A stretch of DNA of 19,321 bases from contig CAAEOE010000009.1 in assembly GCA_900757505.1 (NCBI GenBank), positions 1-19,321 on the forward strand, given 5' to 3'. Under the pieces are notes generated by a model. The model saw only the letters and a list, made by a program, of their open reading frames with translations, searched no databases and was not told where the DNA came from. Positions 14,818-19,321 of this stretch are shown here, piece by piece; the first letter of the stretch is position 1, and each line of letters opens with the position of its first letter. Origin of the DNA: an uncultured Collinsella sp. (GTDB lineage Bacteria; Actinomycetota; Coriobacteriia; Coriobacteriales; Coriobacteriaceae). A program made the translations under genes and the position numbers.

Positions 14818-15444
14818 TCAGTCACAACCTAGAGCTATCAGCAAAGGCCTCATTAGTTCGCGTCGTTTGGCGGTTTTAGAGTTCTCTTCTACAAGATCTT
14901 TCAGCCACTGCATATCGAGCCCTTGCCCAAGCGCGTCGTTATAGGCATCGATAATTAATGAGGGGTCCTCGCAATCGAGGCAAAGATCGACAAGCGTGCG
15001 CTCGGGTTTGGTTACCGGCAGGCCGTCGAGCCAGACGATATCCTGCTCCGCAATCTCGCGCTTTACAAAAGAAAGGGATTCGTTTCTCGTATTGATGCGC
15101 ATGGGCGCGGTCATCCTGTAGGGGGACAGAAAGAAATCGCCGATTTGCTGAAGGTTCGCCGCCGTCGTACCGCTCACAGCGATGCCATCCCACTGGCGCT
15201 TTCTCTCCCACGCACAAAGGGAGGGATTGGTGAGCTTCCAAAGAGCGTTGAGCTCATCGGTGCCTCGGCGCTGCGTGCCCGACATCCGGTAGGCGCCGTG
15301 GCATATCCGCTCAAGACGCCCCACGCGGCATGAGTGCGCCAGCGCATCTCGAGAAATGTCCATGCGAGCCGCCTGGGCTGTGGTAAACACGCCCTCACTC
15401 TCGGAAAGCTCGCTTATCGCCGTTATGTTGCTAAAGTACTTCAT
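14818..15444 (-). CDS. AbiEi-like antitoxin/transcriptional regulator
   Basis: A 208-aa protein of the type IV toxin-antitoxin AbiEi group. The N-terminal winged helix (about 1-55) reads GVFTTAQAARMDISRDALAHS, then RLERICHGAYRM, the usual signature. The rest carries GIAVSGTTAAN, AEQDIVWLDGLPVTKPERTLVDLC and a C-terminal helical part. AbiEi proteins repress their own operon and neutralise the nucleotidyltransferase toxin AbiEii. No AbiEii gene adjoins it on either side, so here it is an orphan that may act only as a regulator. The ATG at 15444 is chosen because the wHTH begins immediately after it; no Shine-Dalgarno is present and the transcript may be nearly leaderless. It shares strand and island with the restriction genes; 187 bp separate it from the methyltransferase. 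Confidence 0.82.
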   Translation of the reverse strand: MKYFSNITAISELSESEGVFTTAQAARMDISRDALAHSCRVGRLERICHGAYRMSGTQRRGTDELNALWKLTNPSLCAWERKRQWDGIAVSGTTAANLQQIGDFFLSPYRMTAPMRINTRNESLSFVKREIAEQDIVWLDGLPVTKPERTLVDLCLDCEDPSLIIDAYNDALGQGLDMQWLKDLVEENSKTAKRRELMRPLLIALGCD

Positions 15445-15479
15445 GTTGCAATTGTAGGATATTTTCATACTTTTGCAAC
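15445..15479 (-). promoter_or_regulatory. AbiEi promoter region with inverted TTGCAAC sites
   Basis: GTTGCAA (15445-15451) abuts the AbiEi start codon. TTGCAAC (15473-15479) faces it as an inverted repeat across a 21-bp A/T-rich spacer, with minus-strand TATCCT as a possible -10 between them. AbiEi proteins bind inverted repeats at their own promoters, so these are likely autoregulatory sites. Confidence 0.5.
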
Positions 15480-15614
15480 GTGTTTTTGATCCGTGCGATC
15501 CATACGCCTTGCTTATCCCATTTCTGACGCCGGCTTGATACCGGCCCACCATCTCCCGCTATCGAGGTCTAATACTTTTCCCACTGCCATCCAAAAACTC
15601 ATCCAACATTAATC

Positions 15615-15642
15615 TTGGCTCAAGAATCGCTTAATCTATAAC
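15615..15642 (+). promoter_or_regulatory. Promoter of the DUF4342/two-component operon
   Basis: TTGGCT (15615-15620), 16 bp, TATAAC (15637-15642). The leader to the ATG at 15761 is about 110 nt and GC-rich. The stretch 15480-15614 between this and the AbiEi promoter shows no gene. Confidence 0.5.
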
Positions 15643-15760
15643 CTGCACTATAGAGTTCGACCAAGGGCGGGGCGGCGCCGCGCAACGCAGGCCGCCGAAC
15701 GCAACGCTCGCGCCCGAGCAAATTGCCCGGCGTCGCGCCCATCGAACGAAAGGACAGGTC

Positions 15761-16303
15761 ATGGACGACCTCGAAAAAGTTGAAACCATCCGCACCAAGT
15801 GCAACGTGAGTTACACCGATGCCAAGGCGGCGCTCGACGCTGCCGACGGCAACGTTTTGGATGCCATCATTTGGCTCGAGTCGCAGGGCAAGACCCAGAC
15901 CACGTCGGCGCAAGCCGCCACCGAGTCCGCGCCAGTCGATGAGCCCTCTGCCGAGATGGTCGCCGCGCAGGCAGCCTACGAAAAGTCGAGCGAAAAGACC
16001 GACTTCTCCAAGAAGATGGACAGCGTGTGGGAGTACCTCAAAAAGCTCTTCCGCCTGAGTCTGGACACCAAGTTTATCGCCACGCGCCGCGATGCGATCA
16101 TCCTCAACATCCCCATCCTGATCCCCATCGTCGCGCTGTTTGCCTGGGGCGCCACGATATGGCTGATGCTGATTGGCCTGTTCTTTGGCATGCGCTACCG
16201 CATCGACAGCGACGGCGACGTGCCCGGCAGCATCAACAACCTTATGGATAGCGCTGCTAACGCCGCGGACGACATCAAGCAAAATCTCAACGACGACAAG
16301 TAA
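15761..16303 (+). CDS. DUF4342 protein with UBA-like domain
   Basis: A 180-aa protein. The N-terminus (residues 4-40: KVETIRTKCNVSYTDAKAALDAADGNVLDAIIWLE) is a UBA-like three-helix module like those of EF-Ts/NAC. It is followed by an Ala/Ser/Glu-rich linker, an amphipathic part (FSKKMDSVWEYLKKLF), and a hydrophobic region (111-146) that fits a two-pass or re-entrant hairpin. The C-terminal tail is acidic. Function is unknown. AAAGGA precedes the ATG at a good distance. It is the first gene of a probable operon with the response regulator (18-bp gap) and kinase, which suggests a role in envelope sensing or as a target of the pair. Confidence 0.85.
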   Translation: MDDLEKVETIRTKCNVSYTDAKAALDAADGNVLDAIIWLESQGKTQTTSAQAATESAPVDEPSAEMVAAQAAYEKSSEKTDFSKKMDSVWEYLKKLFRLSLDTKFIATRRDAIILNIPILIPIVALFAWGATIWLMLIGLFFGMRYRIDSDGDVPGSINNLMDSAANAADDIKQNLNDDK

Positions 16304-16321
16304 TCGCAGACGGGGGCACGC

Positions 16322-17107
16322 ATGGCACGGATCCTGATCGTAGAGGACGAGGAGAAAATCGCCCGCTTTGTGACGCTCGAGCTGGAGCACGAGGGCTACC
16401 AGGTGGAACACGCCGCCGATGGCCGCACTGCCGTGGACCTGGCGCTGGAGCGCGACTACGATCTGATTCTGCTCGACGTGCTGTTGCCGCAGCTCAACGG
16501 CATGGAGGTCTTGCGGCGTGTCCGCAAGCACAAGGATGTGCCGGTGATTATGGTCACCGCGCGCGATGCCGTGATGGACAAAGTGGCCGGGCTCGATGCC
16601 GGCGCCGACGATTACCTGACCAAGCCATTTGCGATTGAGGAGCTGTTCGCACGGATCCGCGTGGCACTGAAGCGCTCGGAAGCCGTGCGAGCGGCTTCGG
16701 GCGTTGGCGGCGCCAGCGCCGGGGCTGGCGTAGCGAGCGGCACGGCCGCCGGTATCGCCACAATGTCCCCGGCAACCGACACGGCCCAGACCGCTGCCGC
16801 GCCCTCCCCCGCCGCGCTCACCGTGGGTTCGGTCGCGCTCGATCCCGACCGCCGCGAAGTCACGGTCGGCGGCTCGCCCATCGCGCTCACGGCCCGCGAG
16901 TTCGACGTCCTCGCCCTGCTTATGACGCATGCCGAAACCGTACTCACGCGCGAGCGCATCGCGCACGAGGCGCTGGGCTACGAATACGTGGGCGACACCA
17001 ACAACGTCGACGTGCACATCGCGCACCTGCGCGCCAAGATCGAAGACGCCGGCGGTGCCCGCATCATCCAAACCGTGCGCGGGGTGGGCTATGTCTGCCG
17101 CGCGTAA
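16322..17107 (+). CDS. OmpR/PhoB-family response regulator with long linker
   Basis: Response regulator of 261 aa. The receiver domain has D9, phosphoacceptor D52 (LLDVLLP), T79 and K101 (LTKPF). The winged helix (about 165-261) has LTAREFDVLALL and ends with IQTVRGVGYVCRA. The linker between them (about 121-165) is unusually long and almost entirely Ala/Gly/Thr/Ser/Pro, which accounts for its size above the usual 225-235 aa. The start follows GGGGG. Its stop overlaps the kinase start by 17 bp, so the two are translationally coupled. The regulon is not evident. Confidence 0.95.
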   Translation: MARILIVEDEEKIARFVTLELEHEGYQVEHAADGRTAVDLALERDYDLILLDVLLPQLNGMEVLRRVRKHKDVPVIMVTARDAVMDKVAGLDAGADDYLTKPFAIEELFARIRVALKRSEAVRAASGVGGASAGAGVASGTAAGIATMSPATDTAQTAAAPSPAALTVGSVALDPDRREVTVGGSPIALTAREFDVLALLMTHAETVLTRERIAHEALGYEYVGDTNNVDVHIAHLRAKIEDAGGARIIQTVRGVGYVCRA

Positions 17108-18386
17108 CGCCGAGACCAAGCGCGTCACCTCCATCGCCCGTGCCATCAACTGGAGCTACATGTGGCGCCGCCTGGCGAGCTACATCTGGCTCGACCTGTG
17201 GCTGCTGGTTGCTGCGGCGGCGATCCTCATCTATGGCTATAACCAAACGCTGCCCGACGGCGCGTTTACCGCGGGATGGATCCCCGGTGCCGCCGTCCAC
17301 GGCATGTCGCTGACGCCCGCGCACGGCTGGGACCCCGCCACGCTCACCTATACCGTCGAGCTTGCGCGCACCACCAAGACCTTCCCCCTCGCGCAGGACC
17401 TCATCGCGCTGTGGCCCCTCTATCTTGTCGTTGCAGGTGGGCAGGTCATCAGCGTGCTCAACATGCTCGGCGGCGCCCGCCGCGTGCGCCGCACCATGGC
17501 ACCGCTCAACGACCTGGCCCTGCGCGTAGACGAGCTCAGCCGTATGCAGCTCTCCGGCGGCAAGATGGAAACGCTGGAGCAGGCCATCGAGCGCGCAAGC
17601 GTCGACTCGCCGAGCGTCACCACCGGCGACGCCGACCTGGCGAGCATCGAGGTCGCGCTCAACCGCCTGCTGCGCCAGATGCAAGAGGCAAAGCTGCAGC
17701 AGATGCGCTTTGTCAACGATGCAAGCCACGAGCTACGAACGCCCATCGCGGTGATTCAGGGTTACGTAAACATGCTCGACCGCTGGGGCAAAGATGACCC
17801 GGACGTGCTGGCGGAATCCATCGCGTCCCTCAAGGCCGAAAGCGAGCATATGCAGGAGCTCGTGGAGCAGCTGCTGTTTTTGGCGCGCGGCGATGCCGGG
17901 CGCACGGTCCTGCGGCGTGCGCATACCAACCTGGCCGCACTGGTCGGCGAGGTATGCGAGGAATCGCAGATGATCGATACCGAGCACACGTATCGGCTGG
18001 CGTACGACACCACGCTTGCCAACGACCCGCGCTGCGACGCATCTGTCGACGTGGCGCTCGTGAAGCAGGCTCTGCGCGTGATCGTGCAGAACGCCGCCAA
18101 GTATTCGAACGCGGGAACGACCGTCACATTTGGCATAACGACCGATGCGGGCATGGGCACGATCGACATAGCCGTTGAGGACGAGGGTATCGGCATGAAC
18201 CAGGAATCCGCAGCTCACGCGTTTGAACGGTTCTACCGCGCCGACAACGCACGCGATGCCGGCGCGCAGGGCTCGGGTCTGGGGCTTGCCATTGCCAAGT
18301 GGATCGTCGATAGCCATGGTGGTGTCATTGGCGTGACCTCAGTCGAGGGCGTCGGCAGCCGCTTTACGATTCGCCTGCCACGATAG
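17091..18386 (+). CDS. HisKA sensor histidine kinase
   Basis: Membrane sensor kinase of 431 aa. TM1 (about 29-50) and TM2 (about 104-126) bracket a small extracellular loop of some 50 residues. A HAMP-like linker leads to H213 in DASHELRTPIAVIQGY, N-box N334 (IVQNAAKYSN), G1 EDEGIGM, F-box FERFYRAD and G2 GSGLGLAIAKWIV. The ending SRFTIRLPR is typical of a complete HATPase domain. The ATG at 17091 lies inside the regulator's final codons, with GGGGTGG upstream; the frame is open further, but that stretch is antisense-like coding of the regulator. A strong terminator follows directly. The signal is unknown. Confidence 0.94.
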   Translation: MSAARNAETKRVTSIARAINWSYMWRRLASYIWLDLWLLVAAAAILIYGYNQTLPDGAFTAGWIPGAAVHGMSLTPAHGWDPATLTYTVELARTTKTFPLAQDLIALWPLYLVVAGGQVISVLNMLGGARRVRRTMAPLNDLALRVDELSRMQLSGGKMETLEQAIERASVDSPSVTTGDADLASIEVALNRLLRQMQEAKLQQMRFVNDASHELRTPIAVIQGYVNMLDRWGKDDPDVLAESIASLKAESEHMQELVEQLLFLARGDAGRTVLRRAHTNLAALVGEVCEESQMIDTEHTYRLAYDTTLANDPRCDASVDVALVKQALRVIVQNAAKYSNAGTTVTFGITTDAGMGTIDIAVEDEGIGMNQESAAHAFERFYRADNARDAGAQGSGLGLAIAKWIVDSHGGVIGVTSVEGVGSRFTIRLPR

Positions 18387-18405
18387 AAAGCCCCTCGGCA
18401 TAAAT

Positions 18406-18438
18406 AAAGGGATAAGGCCATGCGGCCCTATCCCTTTT
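18406..18438. terminator. Bidirectional terminator between kinase and VOC genes
   Basis: AAAGGGATA and TATCCCTTT (18406-18414 and 18429-18437), with an inner GGCC/GGCC, form one stem. Five Ts follow on the plus strand, and the minus strand continues CCCTTTATTTATG. It serves the plus-strand kinase operon and the convergent minus-strand VOC gene. Confidence 0.88.
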
Positions 18439-18461
18439 TGCTAGCTATAGCAGCCTGTGCG

Positions 18462-18836
18462 CTACTCGCGGCACAGGTGCACGGCGAAGCCGGCGAACTC
18501 GCGCTTAAAGTACACGAGCTTGGTGCCGCCGTCGGGCAGCAGCACGCGCGACTCCTCGTTGACCTCGAGCCCGCGCTCGGCAAACCACTTCTCGGCCGCA
18601 TCGATGTCGTTGACGGCAAAGCCGATGTGGCCCTTGGTGCCACGACCGTTCTGCTTCATGACCTCGATCAGCGAATCGTTAAAGTACGAAACCGGGGTCT
18701 CGATAACGGGCAGGCCCATCATCGTCGAGAACAGCTCCGCGATCTCCAGGGCATCTGCCGGGTCGGTGGCGTTAATGCCCACATGGGCAACGCGCATGCC
18801 AAAGAGCTCGACCGGATTGGCGTTCTGCTCACTCAT
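18462..18836 (-). CDS. VOC-family (glyoxalase-fold) protein
   Basis: A 124-aa single-domain vicinal-oxygen-chelate protein. RVAHVGINATDP supplies the first metal-ligand histidine, then AELFSTMMGLPV, and GHIGFAVNDIDAAEKWF holds the second histidine. It ends with KLVYFKREFAGFAVHL. Members act on small oxo-compounds or bind ligands; the substrate is not predictable. The ATG at 18836 is chosen because the domain starts right after it; the frame's upstream part merely overlaps the PTS gene. The gap to the PTS IIB stop is 11 bp, so they are co-transcribed. This suggests a role in the same sugar or sugar-acid pathway, which is inference only. Confidence 0.88.
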   Translation of the reverse strand: MSEQNANPVELFGMRVAHVGINATDPADALEIAELFSTMMGLPVIETPVSYFNDSLIEVMKQNGRGTKGHIGFAVNDIDAAEKWFAERGLEVNEESRVLLPDGGTKLVYFKREFAGFAVHLCRE

Positions 18837-18847
18837 ACAGTCAGCGC

Positions 18848-19135
18848 CTACTGAGCCATGACGTCGAGGACGGCCTTCTCGGCAGCGACGCGGTTCATGC
18901 CGGTCATGAAGGGCACGCCGCTCACGTACGGGCAGGTGAGGCCCTCGGGAGCAACGGTGGTGGCGATCAGCAGGTCGGCGCCCTCGTCGCAAGCGTCCTT
19001 GGCCTCGGAGATGGCGCACTGCACGATCTCATACTTGCCGGCATAACCGTTGGCGTCGAGCATGGTGGCGACCTTCTGGGCAACGAGCGTGGAAGTAGCA
19101 GCGCCAGCACCGCAAGCCAAAACGATCTTCTTCAT
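18848..19135 (-). CDS. PTS system EIIB component, galactitol/lactose-type
   Basis: A 95-aa cytoplasmic phosphotransferase component that passes phosphate from IIA to an incoming sugar. KKIVLACGAGAATSTLVAQKV carries the phosphocysteine C8 and its loop, typical of GatB/SgcB-like IIB proteins. The rest (LLIATTVAPEGL, GVPFMTGMN) fits the same fold and length. The start follows AAGGGAGA at 8 nt. No IIA or IIC gene is in the window, and the upstream 186 bp are non-coding, so it appears to be the first gene of its transcript. Partners must be elsewhere, or upstream beyond the edge with read-through. Confidence 0.93.
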   Translation of the reverse strand: MKKIVLACGAGAATSTLVAQKVATMLDANGYAGKYEIVQCAISEAKDACDEGADLLIATTVAPEGLTCPYVSGVPFMTGMNRVAAEKAVLDVMAQ

Positions 19136-19169
19136 AGGTAATGTCTCCCTTCATGGTTTACTTTAGGTA

Positions 19170-19175
19170 AGTGTA
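19170..19175 (-). promoter_or_regulatory. Possible -10 box of the PTS IIB/VOC operon
   Basis: Minus-strand TACACT about 35 nt before the PTS ATG; the -35 is not clear. A small dyad, TTAC-TTTAG-GTAA (19158-19170), lies just downstream of the start and could be an operator. Confidence 0.3.
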
Positions 19176-19250
19176 CCGCAGCGAGCGATGGCACTCAGCC
19201 TCGATGAGCTTTTATGCCAGTTCCTTGATTATCAACTTCATCCGAACACC

Positions 19251-19288
19251 TCCCACATTCATCCGCACATGTGCGGATGAATGTGGGA
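19251..19288. repeat. Perfect 38-bp palindrome
   Basis: The 38 bases read identically on both strands, with no spacer; the centre is CACATGTG at 19266-19273 and the ends are TCCCACATTC/GAATGTGGGA. No T-run flanks it, so a terminator is unlikely. It lies about 115 bp upstream of the PTS start and could be an operator or a cruciform/REP-like element. Confidence 0.85.
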
Positions 19289-19302
19289 ACCCGATACCCT
19301 GA

Positions 19303-19321
19303 GGGCCGGACCGGCCGGCCC
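19303..19321. repeat. GC-rich inverted repeat at the window edge
   Basis: GGGCCGG and CCGGCCC with spacer ACCGG. It may be one side of a larger structure cut by the window end. Confidence 0.5.

Noticed and set aside
10140..15600. Direct repeats (CCATCCAAA near 10140 and 15588) as attachment sites of the defence island
   Set aside because: Nine shared bases over 5 kb is expected by chance; no integrase or tRNA is present.
15620..17149. 509-codon minus-strand frame over DUF4342 and the response regulator
   Set aside because: His/Arg/Val/Gly-rich antisense shadow of two well-supported genes.
1..19321. CRISPR arrays, tRNA, rRNA or intact insertion sequences
   Set aside because: No regularly spaced repeat array beyond two-copy repeats, no tRNA-like cloverleaf and no transposase motifs were seen on either strand by eye.

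Overview
The window looks like a piece of chromosome from a gut Coriobacteriia species, most likely Collinsella or a close relative. The reasons are its high-GC actinobacterial codon usage, a DUF4342/response-regulator/kinase cluster, a Gly-tailed DUF2207 membrane protein, and dispersed GGGACGTTCCTT-type intergenic repeats. The genus is inferred from general familiarity, not from a search. No rRNA, tRNA, CRISPR array or intact transposase is visible.

Layout. (1) 237-1961, minus strand: a BceS-like intramembrane-sensing histidine kinase and its OmpR-type regulator, without an adjacent ABC transporter. (2) 2139-2870, minus: an unrecognised protein. (3) 2887-3099: a strong terminator and a nested, RNA-like inverted-repeat element behind purH. 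(4) 3121-4728, minus: purH. (5) 5005-5646, plus: a GNAT acetyltransferase. (6) 5836-7782, minus: a DUF2207 membrane protein bracketed by two copies of a 43-bp repeat. (7) 7944-8158, plus: a probable small RNA with promoter, pseudoknot-capable core and terminator. (8) 8292-9296, plus: gluQ, apparently leaderless, converging on a metallophosphoesterase (9314-10039, minus), followed by a small membrane protein.

From about 10.5 to 15.5 kb the base composition falls and the content turns to defence. A structured leader or small RNA precedes an AIPR-like abortive-infection gene on the plus strand. This converges on a minus-strand EcoRII-type restriction-modification pair: a cytosine-5 methyltransferase with an N-terminal HTH, overlapping an EcoRII-C nuclease. 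An orphan AbiEi-like antitoxin/regulator lies upstream. The regulatory DNA is rich: an SsoII-like operator after the methyltransferase promoter, TTGCAAC motifs at both the methyltransferase and AbiEi promoters, and a 13-nt complement between the leader RNA and the AIPR ribosome-binding site.

After the island come a DUF4342 protein and a second OmpR regulator/HisKA kinase pair (15761-18386, plus). The window ends with a minus-strand PTS IIB component and a VOC-family protein. Upstream of that pair is a perfect 38-bp palindrome.

The most interesting part is the defence island. It combines three phage-defence families with cis-elements suggesting layered transcriptional and RNA-level control. 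The AIPR leader RNA and the shared TTGCAAC sites are the parts I have not seen described.
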